Assembly: GCF_900103615.1 (NCBI RefSeq)
Contig: NZ_FNGW01000006.1
Location: forward strand, 124,001-188,000
Source of the DNA: Romboutsia lituseburensis DSM 797
GTDB taxonomy: Bacteria; Bacillota; Clostridia; Peptostreptococcales; Peptostreptococcaceae
DNA length: 64,000 bases
Direction: 5' to 3'
Part shown: positions 53,397 through 63,154 of the stretch, one piece after another
Numbering within the stretch: position 1 is the stretch's first letter
How the letters are laid out: every line of letters starts with the position of its first letter
Translations under genes and position numbers: made by a program
The notes under the pieces: model-generated
Told to the model about the DNA's origin: nothing
Seen by the model: the letters and a program-made list of their open reading frames with translations, nothing else
The model's database searches: none

Positions 53397-53427
53397 AAAA
53401 GGGCAATCTTAATATTGCCCTTTTTTT
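53397..53427 (+). terminator. Terminator after the carbonic anhydrase-like gene
   Basis: AAAAGGGCAAT pairs with ATTGCCCTTTT around CTTAAT, with a T run. Confidence 0.92.
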
Positions 53428-53482
53428 AAATAATATAAAATTATAAATTTTATTTATATAACATAAAGCGGAGTTGATAAAA

Positions 53483-55147
53483 ATGAGAGTAAGTTACAAG
53501 AACTTAAAAAGATATAAAGAGATAGTTCATATATTAATAAAATACGGATTTTCATTTATAGTAGAAAAATTAAATATAGAGGGCGTAGCTTATAGAATAC
53601 CAATAACAAATCCATCTGATGAAATAAAGAACATGTCAACAGGTGAAAAGATAAGAAGAGCAATAGAAGAATTAGGACCTACTTATATAAAATTAGGTCA
53701 AATTCTTAGCACAAGAAAAGATTTATTAGATCAAGATATTATAGATGAATTAAGTAAACTTAGAGATAGTGTAGAGCCATATGACACAAATATAGCAAAA
53801 GAAATATTTAAACATGAAGTAGGATTAGATATAGAAAAAGTATTTATAGATTTTAATGATAAGCCTTTAGCAGCAGCATCAATTGGACAAGCATATGAAG
53901 CTAAGTTGCAAACTGGTGAGTCAGTTATTGTAAAAATTCAAAGACCGAATATCGAAGAAACAATAAAATCAGATTTAGAAATATTAAAGACCATGGCAGT
54001 AGCATTAAAAGATTTTAATAAAGATATAGAAGTTGATTTAATACAGATAGTTGAAGAATTCCAAACACAATTACTTAGGGAGCTGGACTATAATTTTGAA
54101 GCTATAAATGCTATAAAATTTAGAAAAATATTTAGAGATAGTAGTGAAGTATACATTCCGGAAATATACGGTGAATATAGCACTAAGCGTGTATTAGTAA
54201 TGGAAAAGATTAATGGAGTTAAATTAAGTGATATAAAGAAGATTAGAAGCAATGGATGGAATACCAAAAACATTAGTGATATAGGTGTAAGGTCTTTATT
54301 TAAACAAATTTTCGAACATGGATTTTTCCATGCAGATCCTCATCCAGGTAATATATTTGTATTAGGAGAAAATACAATTTCATATATTGATTTTGGTATG
54401 ATAGGTATAGTAGATAAAAAAACCTTAAATTTATTAAATGAAGTAGCTATAGCTGTTATAGAAAAAAATGTAGATCGAGTAATTTATATTTTAATGGAAA
54501 TGGATGCGTTAAACACCGAAATTGATATAAGTGGACTTAGACAAGATTTATTATATCTAATGCATTATTATTATGATGTTCCGATAGATAAAATTAGTAT
54601 TGGAGATATAATGAATGAAGTATTTAGGTTTTTTAGAAAGTATAAAGTATCAATTCCTTCTCAATTAGCAACATTAGCTAAAACTGTAATAACTTTAGAA
54701 GGAACAGGCAGAGAATTAAATCCTGATTTTTCAGTTTCATCAATAGGAAAAGAATTTATGAAATATTATTATGTGAATAAATTTAATCCTCAAAGAGTGT
54801 TCATGAATACAAAGCATGCTACAGAAGAAATGATTTTAGATATTAAAACTTTACCAAAGCAAATGAGGGGTATACTTAGAAATATAGAAAAAAATAATAT
54901 AAAAATTCAAATAGATGATGTTAAATTTGAGTCATTAGAAAGAAGAATAACTGATTTAACTACTCAAATATCGTTAAGTTTGGTATTAGCATCTATAGTT
55001 GTAGGTTCATCGTTAATAATAGCGTCACCAAATATAAATGGGAATAGTTGGATAAGACTTACAGCTTTATCTGGGTTCTTTATATCTTTTATAATAGGAC
55101 TATTGTTAGTGATTAAGATATTTAGATCGCAGTATAGGAAGAAATAG
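53483..55147 (+). CDS. UbiB/AarF (ABC1) family protein kinase-like membrane protein
   Basis: A 554-residue atypical kinase. The family KxGQ motif is in YIKLGQILSTRKDLL. The Ala-rich nucleotide loop is in PLAAASIGQAYEAKL, with VIVKIQRPN as the ATP-lysine strand. The catalytic part has HGFFHADPHPGNIFV (HxD) and ISYIDFGMIG (DFG). Two membrane helices lie at the C-terminus. In quinone-using bacteria this family supports ubiquinone metabolism. Its role in Clostridia is unclear. ATG 53483 lies nine bases after GGAG. An in-frame TTG at 53474 is too close to that site. recJ follows. Confidence 0.9.
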   Translation: MRVSYKNLKRYKEIVHILIKYGFSFIVEKLNIEGVAYRIPITNPSDEIKNMSTGEKIRRAIEELGPTYIKLGQILSTRKDLLDQDIIDELSKLRDSVEPYDTNIAKEIFKHEVGLDIEKVFIDFNDKPLAAASIGQAYEAKLQTGESVIVKIQRPNIEETIKSDLEILKTMAVALKDFNKDIEVDLIQIVEEFQTQLLRELDYNFEAINAIKFRKIFRDSSEVYIPEIYGEYSTKRVLVMEKINGVKLSDIKKIRSNGWNTKNISDIGVRSLFKQIFEHGFFHADPHPGNIFVLGENTISYIDFGMIGIVDKKTLNLLNEVAIAVIEKNVDRVIYILMEMDALNTEIDISGLRQDLLYLMHYYYDVPIDKISIGDIMNEVFRFFRKYKVSIPSQLATLAKTVITLEGTGRELNPDFSVSSIGKEFMKYYYVNKFNPQRVFMNTKHATEEMILDIKTLPKQMRGILRNIEKNNIKIQIDDVKFESLERRITDLTTQISLSLVLASIVVGSSLIIASPNINGNSWIRLTALSGFFISFIIGLLLVIKIFRSQYRKK

Positions 55148-55158
55148 AGGTGAAAAGG

Positions 55159-57669
55159 TTGAAATTTAATAAAAAATGGACATTAAAACACATGGGGAGT
55201 GTAAAAACAGACGAATTGAGTAATAAGCTAAAAATTTCCCCGGAAATTAGTCAAATATTGAAAAATAGGAAAATAGACAATGAAAAAGATGCCGAAATAT
55301 TTATGAATCCATCGCTAGATTATCTTAGAGATCCTTTCTTAATGAAAGATATGAAAAAATCTGTAGAGCGAATAAATATAGCAATTGAAAATAAAGAAAG
55401 AATATGGATATATGGAGACTATGATGTAGATGGGGTTTCTTCAACATCTATATTATGTATATACTTTGATTCTATAAATTATCCAATTAATTATTACATA
55501 CCAAATAGATTAGAAGAAGGATACGGAATAAATGAAGATGCTATAAAAAACATACATTCACAAGGATGCGACCTTATTATAAGTGTAGACTGTGGTATTA
55601 CATCAGTTAAAGAAGTTGATTTAGCAAATGAGCTAGGTATTGATGTTATAATAACAGATCACCATGAATGCCAAAGTGAAATTCCTAATGCATATGCTGT
55701 TATAAATCAAAAACAAGATGATTGTAATTATCCTTTTGACATGCTATGTGGATGTGGTGTGGCTTTCAAACTTATTCAAGCACTTACACCAAAAGAAGAA
55801 TTTAAAACTAGTTTATATAATTATTTAGAAATAGTAACTCTAGCTACAATTTGTGATATAGTTCCATTGGTAGACGAAAATAGAATTATTGTAAAAAATG
55901 GTTTAAAACTTATGTCAGAAGGCAAAAATATAGGATTAAAAGAACTTATAAAAGTTTGCGGAGTAGAAAGTGATAAAATAGGATCTTCACACATAGGATT
56001 TGCTATAGGCCCAAGAATAAACGCATCAGGTAGACTGGGATATTCAAAGCTGGGCGTAGAATTATTCACTACTAAGTCAATTGAAAAAGCTAAAGAGATA
56101 GCTAATATACTAGAAGAGAAAAATAATGAAAGACAATTAATAGAAGCTAAGATGTATCAAGAAGCAGAAGCTATCATAGAATCTAATGAAAGATATAAAA
56201 GTGATAAAGTTTTAGTTATAGCTAAAGAAGGATGGCAACATGGAATAATAGGTATAGTTGCATCTAAATTAACTGAAAAGTATTATAAGCCAACAATATT
56301 ATTAACTATAGAAGATGGAGAAGCTACTGGTTCAGCAAGATCTATAAAAGGATTTAGCATATTTGATGCTCTAGTTAGGTGTAAAGATTTACTAAATAAA
56401 TTTGGTGGTCATGAGCAAGCTGCAGGTTTAGGGTTGGACTCTGATAAGGTGGAACAACTTTCAAGAGAAGTAAATAAGTTTGCCCAATACGAATTAAGTG
56501 AAGATGATTTAATTGAAAATATAAAAGTTGAGTTTGAATTAGAAGAACATGCAATAAATTTAGACTTAGTAGAAGAACTTCATAAATTAGAACCGTTTGG
56601 GCTAAGCAATCCAAATCCTCGATTTATAGTTCGAGATGCAATACTTAAAAATATAATGGCTATAGGTAAAAACAAGCAGCATCTGAAGTTTACCATAGAA
56701 AAAGAGAAATCATATGACTGTATAGGCTTTAATATGGCATATTTAAAAGGTGGATTTAATACAGGTGATAAAGTAGATGTACTATTCCAACTAGATGAAA
56801 ATAATTTTATGGGCAATCGTAGTGTCCAATTTTTATTAAAAGATATGAGGTTATCACATCCTAAAAATACAAGCTTAAATGAGGATTCAATAGAATTATT
56901 TGAAAAAATTATTCCCGATATAGACAACTTATACAAGTTAAATGATGTAGATGAAGATGCTATTTGCAATAAAATGAATGCATCTAATATAGAGGAAGCC
57001 TTAAATGGAAATAAAAATATAAATATATTTGAACATATAACTAAGAATACCTTAATTATAGCAAATACAGTTAATGGATTTTATAATGCACTATCAGATA
57101 TATCATTAGTTGATGAGGAAATTTGTGGAGAATTTGAAGTTAGTTATAATAATTTTACTAGTAATAATGATAAACTACAACTTATATTTTCTCCAAATAT
57201 TGATAAAATAGACATAAAAAGATATAATAATATTATTCTTTATGATTATTTGTATAATAAAGGCGATTATTCGTATTTATGCACGAACGCGAATAATGAA
57301 ACTTCAATTATCAAATATTATAGCCAAACGGATTTAATTTACTTAAAAAATATTGTAAATAACTTAGTTTTAGATCGAGAAGAGTTCATTTCAGTATATA
57401 AAATAGCTTTAAGCCAAAAAAATATAGAAATCAATTTAAAGGACATAAAAAAGGTATTTAATATGATACCTCTAAAGCTATTTGCGATAATAAAAGTATT
57501 TAAAGAATTGTCATTACTAGATTTTGGATTTAAATATGATGAAATATTAAATATAAAATCTATTTATATAAATATATTACCAAAACCAAATGAAAAGCTA
57601 AACTTAGATGAAAGTAAGATACTTAAAAATTTGAAAGAGTTGAGCAAAGAATACAAAGAAAGCTATTAG
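55159..57669 (+). CDS. recJ: Single-strand DNA-specific exonuclease RecJ
   Basis: This 5'-3' exonuclease acts in recombination and repair. DHH motifs are [27 protein letters not shown] and the DHHA1 part with [12 protein letters not shown]. An OB-fold region follows (about 460-560). The remaining about 260 residues are a low-conservation C-terminal extension typical of Firmicutes RecJ. The TTG at 55159 stands five bases after AGAGGTGA and is my choice (836 residues). A GTG at 55150 overlaps that site and would add three residues. secD/secF, which often lie between yajC and recJ in relatives, are absent. Confidence 0.93.
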   Translation: MKFNKKWTLKHMGSVKTDELSNKLKISPEISQILKNRKIDNEKDAEIFMNPSLDYLRDPFLMKDMKKSVERINIAIENKERIWIYGDYDVDGVSSTSILCIYFDSINYPINYYIPNRLEEGYGINEDAIKNIHSQGCDLIISVDCGITSVKEVDLANELGIDVIITDHHECQSEIPNAYAVINQKQDDCNYPFDMLCGCGVAFKLIQALTPKEEFKTSLYNYLEIVTLATICDIVPLVDENRIIVKNGLKLMSEGKNIGLKELIKVCGVESDKIGSSHIGFAIGPRINASGRLGYSKLGVELFTTKSIEKAKEIANILEEKNNERQLIEAKMYQEAEAIIESNERYKSDKVLVIAKEGWQHGIIGIVASKLTEKYYKPTILLTIEDGEATGSARSIKGFSIFDALVRCKDLLNKFGGHEQAAGLGLDSDKVEQLSREVNKFAQYELSEDDLIENIKVEFELEEHAINLDLVEELHKLEPFGLSNPNPRFIVRDAILKNIMAIGKNKQHLKFTIEKEKSYDCIGFNMAYLKGGFNTGDKVDVLFQLDENNFMGNRSVQFLLKDMRLSHPKNTSLNEDSIELFEKIIPDIDNLYKLNDVDEDAICNKMNASNIEEALNGNKNINIFEHITKNTLIIANTVNGFYNALSDISLVDEEICGEFEVSYNNFTSNNDKLQLIFSPNIDKIDIKRYNNIILYDYLYNKGDYSYLCTNANNETSIIKYYSQTDLIYLKNIVNNLVLDREEFISVYKIALSQKNIEINLKDIKKVFNMIPLKLFAIIKVFKELSLLDFGFKYDEILNIKSIYINILPKPNEKLNLDESKILKNLKELSKEYKESY

Positions 57670-57683
57670 GAGGAGTCCAAAAA

Positions 57684-58196
57684 ATGGATTTAAGAAAAGT
57701 AATAAGAGAAGTAGAAAATTTCCCAAAAGAAGGTATAAACTTCAAAGACATAACAACATTAATGCAAGATGGAGAAGCTTTTAAATTTACAATAGATGAA
57801 TTTATAAAGGATTTAAAAGATAAAAATGTAGATGTAATAGTAGGGCCAGAGGCAAGAGGATTCTTAATGGGTACACCTGTTGCTTATGGAATGGGAATAG
57901 GATTTGTTCCTGTTAGAAAACCAGGAAAATTACCTCATGAAGTAGAAAGCTATAACTACGGATTAGAATATGGAACTGATACGCTAGAAATACACAAAGA
58001 TGCTATAAAGCCAGGTCAAAGAGTTGCAATAGTAGATGATTTATTAGCAACTGGAGGAACTATGGAAGCTGCTGCTAAGCTTATAGAAAAGTTAGGTGGA
58101 GAAGTTGTTTCTATGCAATTCTTAATAGAACTAGAGTTTTTAAATGGAAGAGATAAATTAACTCAATATAATGTTAATTCTCTAATCAAATACTAA
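57684..58196 (+). CDS. apt: Adenine phosphoribosyltransferase
   Basis: Apt salvages adenine to AMP with PRPP. The PRPP loop is [48 protein letters not shown] is the family signature. 170 residues. AGGAGGAG precedes ATG. The recJ-apt-rsh order is a common Firmicutes arrangement. Confidence 0.98.
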   Translation: MDLRKVIREVENFPKEGINFKDITTLMQDGEAFKFTIDEFIKDLKDKNVDVIVGPEARGFLMGTPVAYGMGIGFVPVRKPGKLPHEVESYNYGLEYGTDTLEIHKDAIKPGQRVAIVDDLLATGGTMEAAAKLIEKLGGEVVSMQFLIELEFLNGRDKLTQYNVNSLIKY

Positions 58197-58204
58197 TAAC
58201 ATAT

Positions 58205-58233
58205 AAATAGTTGGTATCATACCAACTATTTTA
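58205..58233 (+). terminator. Terminator between apt and rsh
   Basis: AAATAGTTGGTAT pairs with ATACCAACTATTT, with only a short T tail. Confidence 0.7.
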
Positions 58234-58305
58234 GTATAACGAAAAGAGAATTTTAGATATAATTAACGCAGAAATGCGAATTTCATACTTAAAATAGGTG
58301 GTATT

Positions 58306-60519
58306 ATGCATGATAAACAATTACAAGAACTAATTGATAAAATAAAAAGTTATGCACCTAATGCAGATGTTAGTTTAGTGGAAAAAGCTTATTACTTTGG
58401 AAAAAGTGCTCATGAAGGACAGTTTAGAAAATCAGGGGAACCTTATTTTATACATCCAATAGCTGTTGCTAATATACTTAGTGACATGGAACTTGATATA
58501 GAAACTATAGTAGCGGGACTTTTACACGATGTTGTTGAAGATACGGATTACACATATGAAGATATAGAAAGAGAGTTCTCACAAGAAGTAGCTAACTTAG
58601 TAGATGGGGTAACAAAACTTGGACAAATTAAGTATCAATCAAAAGAGGAAACACAAGCTGAAAATCTAAGAAAAATGTTTTTAGCAATGGCTAAAGATAT
58701 AAGAGTCATACTTATAAAATTAGCTGATAGATTACACAATATGAGGACTTTAAAATTTATGCCTCCTGAAAAGGCTAAGGCTAAAGCTAAAGAAACTCTA
58801 GAGATTTATGGTGGAATAGCGAATAGATTAGGTATATCTATGATAAAGTGGGAGTTAGAAGACTTAGCTTTAAGATATATAGATCCAGAAGGATATTATG
58901 ATTTAGTTGAAAAAGTAGCTAAAAAAAGAAGCCAGAGGGAAGCATATATTGAAAATGTACTTGAAATGCTTGATGAAAAGTTAAAAAGCGTTAATATTTC
59001 ATATAATGTATATGGTAGACCAAAACATTTTTACAGTATATATAGCAAGATGAATAATAAGCATAAAAGTTTTGAAGAAATCTATGACTTAACTGCAGTT
59101 AGAATAATAGTAGATACTGTAAAAGATTGTTATGCTGTACTTGGAATGGTACATACATTATGGAAGCCTATCCCTGGTCGATTTAAAGACTATATAGCAA
59201 TGCCTAAACCAAATATGTATCAAAGTTTACATACAACGGTGATAGGTCCAGATGGAGATCCTGTAGAAATTCAAATAAGAACTAAAGAAATGCATAGAAT
59301 AGCTGAATACGGAATAGCAGCTCACTGGAAATATAAAGAAGGTAAATCAGCTGAAGGAAGTAAGCAAAATATAGAAGAAAAGCTTAAATGGCTAAGACAA
59401 ATGATGGAATGGGAAAAAGACTTAAAAGATCCACAAGAGTTTTTAGACGCACTTAAAGAAGATGTATTTAGTAGTCAAGTTTATGTATTTACTCCAAGGG
59501 GAGATGTTATAGAACTTCCAGCAGGAGCAACACCTATAGATTTTGCTTATAGAGTTCATACTAATGTAGGTAACAAATGTGTTGGAGCTAAAATTGATGG
59601 AAGAATAGTAACTATTGATTACAAACTTCAAAATGGGAATATAGTTGAAATATTAACTTCAGCTAATTCTAATGGACCAAGTAGAGACTGGCTAAGTATA
59701 GTTAAAACTCCTAATGCCAAAAGTAGAATAAGACAATGGTTTAAAAAGGAAAGAAGAGAAGAAAATATAGAACGTGGAAGCTTAATATTAGAAAGAGAAT
59801 TTAAGAAATATAGCTTGCCAACAAAAGATCCATCTATAGATAAACATATGCAACATATTGCTAAAACCTTCAATCAACCAAGTGTAGAAGATTTAATTGC
59901 TACAATTGGATACGGTGGTATAATGGCATCGCAAGTAGTTTCTAAGGTGAGAGAACTTTATGAAAAAGAAGCGAAAAAAATACAAAAAGATCAACTAGCA
60001 AATCAGCCAGAAGATTTTAAAAACCATAACTTAAGTGATCAAGAGTATAAGAAAAAAAGAAAAAACAACTCTCAAGGAATAGTTGTAAAAGGATTAGACA
60101 ATATATTAGTTAGATTTGCTAAATGTTGTAATCCTCTTCCAGGTGATAATATTGTTGGATATGTTACTAAAGGAAGAGGTGTTGCTATACATAGAGCAGA
60201 CTGCCCAAATGCAAATAGCAATGGTGATTTCTTCCAAAATAGATTACTTGAAGTTTCATGGAGTGATGCTAACAAGTCTAAATTTGAAGCAGAAATTCAA
60301 ATAAGAGCAGTTGACAGAAAAGGTATAATAAATGATATAACTCATATGGTAGCAATAGATAAAGTGAGTTTAAATGGTATAAATGCTAGAAAAGGAAAAG
60401 ATAGCATAGTAAGTGTTAACTTATTAGTTGAAGTTAACAACATAGATGAATTAACACTATTAATGAAAAAAATAAAATCTATACCAGGTGTAGAAGATAT
60501 ATATAGAGTAGTAAATTAG
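58306..60519 (+). CDS. Bifunctional (p)ppGpp synthetase/hydrolase (RelA/SpoT homologue)
   Basis: This enzyme makes and degrades the stringent-response alarmone. The HD hydrolase domain (about 25-195) has LLHDVVEDTD and ADRLHNMRTL. The synthetase domain (about 240-350) has YSKMNNKHKSFEEIYDL and FKDYIAMPKPNMYQSLHTTV. TGS (VYVFTPRGDVIELPAGATPIDFAYRVH), a zinc-finger-like CCNPLPGD segment and an ACT domain (about 660-737) follow. 737 residues is usual for Rel. dtd follows 10 bases later. Both catalytic halves look intact. Confidence 0.97.
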   Translation: MHDKQLQELIDKIKSYAPNADVSLVEKAYYFGKSAHEGQFRKSGEPYFIHPIAVANILSDMELDIETIVAGLLHDVVEDTDYTYEDIEREFSQEVANLVDGVTKLGQIKYQSKEETQAENLRKMFLAMAKDIRVILIKLADRLHNMRTLKFMPPEKAKAKAKETLEIYGGIANRLGISMIKWELEDLALRYIDPEGYYDLVEKVAKKRSQREAYIENVLEMLDEKLKSVNISYNVYGRPKHFYSIYSKMNNKHKSFEEIYDLTAVRIIVDTVKDCYAVLGMVHTLWKPIPGRFKDYIAMPKPNMYQSLHTTVIGPDGDPVEIQIRTKEMHRIAEYGIAAHWKYKEGKSAEGSKQNIEEKLKWLRQMMEWEKDLKDPQEFLDALKEDVFSSQVYVFTPRGDVIELPAGATPIDFAYRVHTNVGNKCVGAKIDGRIVTIDYKLQNGNIVEILTSANSNGPSRDWLSIVKTPNAKSRIRQWFKKERREENIERGSLILEREFKKYSLPTKDPSIDKHMQHIAKTFNQPSVEDLIATIGYGGIMASQVVSKVRELYEKEAKKIQKDQLANQPEDFKNHNLSDQEYKKKRKNNSQGIVVKGLDNILVRFAKCCNPLPGDNIVGYVTKGRGVAIHRADCPNANSNGDFFQNRLLEVSWSDANKSKFEAEIQIRAVDRKGIINDITHMVAIDKVSLNGINARKGKDSIVSVNLLVEVNNIDELTLLMKKIKSIPGVEDIYRVVN

Positions 60520-60529
60520 GAGGTAAGAT

Positions 60530-60979
60530 ATGAGAGCAGTAGTTCAAAGAGTATCTTCTTCTAAAGTTACAGTAGATGAAAATGTAACTGGAGAAATAAG
60601 TAAAGGATTACTTGTTTTGTTAGGAGTAACTCATGAAGATACATCTAAAGATGTAGATTATATGATAGATAAAATTTTAAATCTAAGAATTTTTGAAGAT
60701 GAAAATGAGAAAATGAATTTATCTTTAAAAGATGTAGGTGGAGAACTATTAGTAGTATCTCAATTTACTTTATACGGTGATTGTAGAAAAGGAAAAAGAC
60801 CAAGTTTTTCAAATGCTGCAAGACCAGATGTAGCGATACCTTTATATGAAGAATTTATAAAAAAAGCTAAGGATCAAGATGTAGTAGTGGGCACAGGAGA
60901 GTTTGGTGCTCATATGATGGTAGACTTAACTAATGATGGTCCTGTTACTATACTGTTAGAATCAAATAAAAGTTTCTAA
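60530..60979 (+). CDS. dtd: D-aminoacyl-tRNA deacylase
   Basis: Dtd removes D-amino acids from tRNA. It starts [16 protein letters not shown]. The conserved [21 protein letters not shown] carries the SQxT motif and [19 protein letters not shown] the second (NxGP-type) motif. 149 residues. TAGGAGG precedes ATG. The rel-dtd order is classical. Confidence 0.98.
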   Translation: MRAVVQRVSSSKVTVDENVTGEISKGLLVLLGVTHEDTSKDVDYMIDKILNLRIFEDENEKMNLSLKDVGGELLVVSQFTLYGDCRKGKRPSFSNAARPDVAIPLYEEFIKKAKDQDVVVGTGEFGAHMMVDLTNDGPVTILLESNKSF

Positions 60980-60991
60980 GGGGGATTTAAA

Positions 60992-61621
60992 ATGAAGATA
61001 GAGAAGTTTGTTGAACCAAATTTTGGTGAGAATATATATATTTTAAGTGACGATGAAAGTAAAAAATGTGCTGTAATAGATCCAGGCTTAGGTGCAAATG
61101 TAGAATCAAAGGTTTTAAGTTATATAAAAAACAATGGGTTGATTTTAGAATATATAATACTTACTCATGGTCATGGTGATCATATAGGTGCAGTTAAATA
61201 CATAAAAGAAAGAACTAATGCAAAAGTAATTGCTCATCATGATGAAAAAGAACTACTTTTAGACAAGAAGAAAAATCTAAGTAATATGATGCATTGTGGG
61301 CCTCAAGAGCTTGATGCAGATATATATGTTAAAGATAAGGATAAATTAGAATTAGGAAACTTAAAATTAACATTTCTACATACTCCAGGACATACTAAAG
61401 GATGTATGTGCATAAGAGTTGGAAATGAAATGTTTACAGGAGATACTTTATTTGCTGGAAGTATAGGAAGAACGGACTTATATGGCGGTGACTATAAGCA
61501 AATAGAAAAATCACTTAAAAAAATATCAAAATATGAAGATAATGTAGTAATATATCCTGGTCATGGTCCTCACTCTACATTAGGTGTAGAAAAAATGACT
61601 AATCCATATATGAGCAGATAA
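60992..61621 (+). CDS. Metallo-beta-lactamase fold hydrolase (glyoxalase II-like)
   Basis: A 209-residue MBL protein with ILTHGHGDHIGAVKYI (HxHxDH), FLHTPGHTKGCMC, FTGDTLFAGSIGRTD and VIYPGHGPHSTLG. It looks like the glyoxalase II/persulfide dioxygenase-like hydrolases that sit after dtd in many Clostridia. Its true substrate is not predictable. AAGGGGG precedes ATG. Confidence 0.9.
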   Translation: MKIEKFVEPNFGENIYILSDDESKKCAVIDPGLGANVESKVLSYIKNNGLILEYIILTHGHGDHIGAVKYIKERTNAKVIAHHDEKELLLDKKKNLSNMMHCGPQELDADIYVKDKDKLELGNLKLTFLHTPGHTKGCMCIRVGNEMFTGDTLFAGSIGRTDLYGGDYKQIEKSLKKISKYEDNVVIYPGHGPHSTLGVEKMTNPYMSR

Positions 61622-61638
61622 TATACAATATTACTTAC

Positions 61639-61677
61639 TGCTCCTAGTTAACATGTTACTACTATAAAAAAGGAGCA
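61639..61677 (+). promoter_or_regulatory. Hairpin covering the ribosome site of hemZ
   Basis: TGCTCCT (61639-61645) pairs with AGGAGCA (61671-61677), which contains the Shine-Dalgarno of hemZ. An inner palindrome TAACATGTTA lies in the loop. It could limit translation. Confidence 0.45.
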
Positions 61678-61681
61678 AATT

Positions 61682-63154
61682 ATGATAGGTGTAATTTTAA
61701 AAGGACATGATTATAAATATGAAGTAGCTGAGTTGATAAAATTATTTACTACTACCTTCGAATTTATAGAACAAAAAAGTTTTGGTAGGATGTTAGAAAA
61801 TGTGCTTTATGTTTACAATGATAATGTAATTTCTAAAACTAAGTACTATGAAAACTATGAATTAAAATTTGAATTTGCTGACCATGTTAAAATCGGTGGT
61901 CTAAGTGAACAAGAAATAAAAAAAGTTACTAAAGAGTGTATAAAAAGAAGTATGTTTAAGGTACTACAAAATAGACTACATACTTATGTTCCTTGGGGTA
62001 TACTTACTGGAATTAGACCGGTTAAAATTGTTCATACTTTATTAGATGAACAAAAATCTGATGAAGAAATAAGAGAAATTCTTAAAGAAAAGTATTTTAT
62101 AATGGATGAAAAAATAGATTTAGCATTAGAAATAGCTAAAAGAGAAAGAGTATTTATTTATCCTATAGATAAAAATAAAATTTCTTTATATGTAGGAATT
62201 CCATTTTGCCCAACTAGATGCTATTACTGCTCATTCCCTGCAAATCCTTTAAAGCAATTTGGACACTTAAGAAAAGAATACGTAGAGAAGTTAATACTAG
62301 AAATAAAAGGTATGGCAAAAATACTTAAAGATACTAATAAAGAAATAGAAACTTTATATATTGGAGGAGGAACTCCTACAGCTCTAGAACATGAAGATTT
62401 AGATACTTTAATTAATGCTTTATATAAAGAATTAGATTTAAGTACTATTAAAGAGTTTACGGTAGAGGCAGGTAGACCAGATTCGATAACTAGGGAAAAA
62501 CTAGAAGTTCTTAAAAAGCATAATGTAAGTAGAATAAGTATAAATCCTCAAACTATGAACGATGAGACACTACAAAAAATAGGTAGAGATCATAGTGTAG
62601 CAGATATTATTGATTGTTTTAATATGGCAAGAGAAATTGGATTTGATAATATAAATATGGATCTTATATTAGGTTTAGTTGATGAAGATTTAGAGATGGT
62701 TAGAAATACTTTAGAAGAAATTAAAAAGCTTTCTCCAGAGAGTTTAACAGTTCACACATTAGCTGTTAAGAGAGCATCTTCATTAAAAGAAAACTTAGAT
62801 AAATATGAGCTTACAAGATATGAAGAAATGATAAAAATGATAGATTTATCAATGGAATATGCTAAAAATATGGGATTAAATCCATATTACATGTATCGTC
62901 AAAAACATATGTTAGGAAATTTAGAAAACATAGGTTATGCTAAAGAAGGATATGAGTGTATTTACAATATACAAATAATGGAGGAGAAGCAAAGCAACTA
63001 TGCATTAGGTGCAGGGTCTATTTCAAAATTTGTATATGTTGATGAAGATAGAATTGAAAGAGTAGAAAACGTAAAGAACGTTGAACAATATATAGATAGA
63101 GTAGATGAAATGATTGAAAGAAAGAGAAAGGAGATTTACCAAAATGTTAACTAA
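61682..63154 (+). CDS. hemZ: Coproporphyrinogen dehydrogenase-like radical SAM protein HemZ
   Basis: A 490-residue radical-SAM protein of the HemN/HemZ family, which oxidises coproporphyrinogen without oxygen. The cluster motif is CPTRCYYCSF (CX3CX2C) about residue 180, preceded by LYVGIPF. IGGGTPTALEHEDL and EAGRPDSI are typical. The roughly 170-residue N-terminal extension is found in HemZ. Its last bases overlap hisS by 11. Whether the organism makes heme is not shown here. Confidence 0.92.
   Translation: MIGVILKGHDYKYEVAELIKLFTTTFEFIEQKSFGRMLENVLYVYNDNVISKTKYYENYELKFEFADHVKIGGLSEQEIKKVTKECIKRSMFKVLQNRLHTYVPWGILTGIRPVKIVHTLLDEQKSDEEIREILKEKYFIMDEKIDLALEIAKRERVFIYPIDKNKISLYVGIPFCPTRCYYCSFPANPLKQFGHLRKEYVEKLILEIKGMAKILKDTNKEIETLYIGGGTPTALEHEDLDTLINALYKELDLSTIKEFTVEAGRPDSITREKLEVLKKHNVSRISINPQTMNDETLQKIGRDHSVADIIDCFNMAREIGFDNINMDLILGLVDEDLEMVRNTLEEIKKLSPESLTVHTLAVKRASSLKENLDKYELTRYEEMIKMIDLSMEYAKNMGLNPYYMYRQKHMLGNLENIGYAKEGYECIYNIQIMEEKQSNYALGAGSISKFVYVDEDRIERVENVKNVEQYIDRVDEMIERKRKEIYQNVN

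Noticed and set aside
63144-63154. Apparent frame conflict at hemZ/hisS
   Set aside because: It is an 11-base overlap of two well-supported genes, with a ribosome site inside hemZ for hisS.
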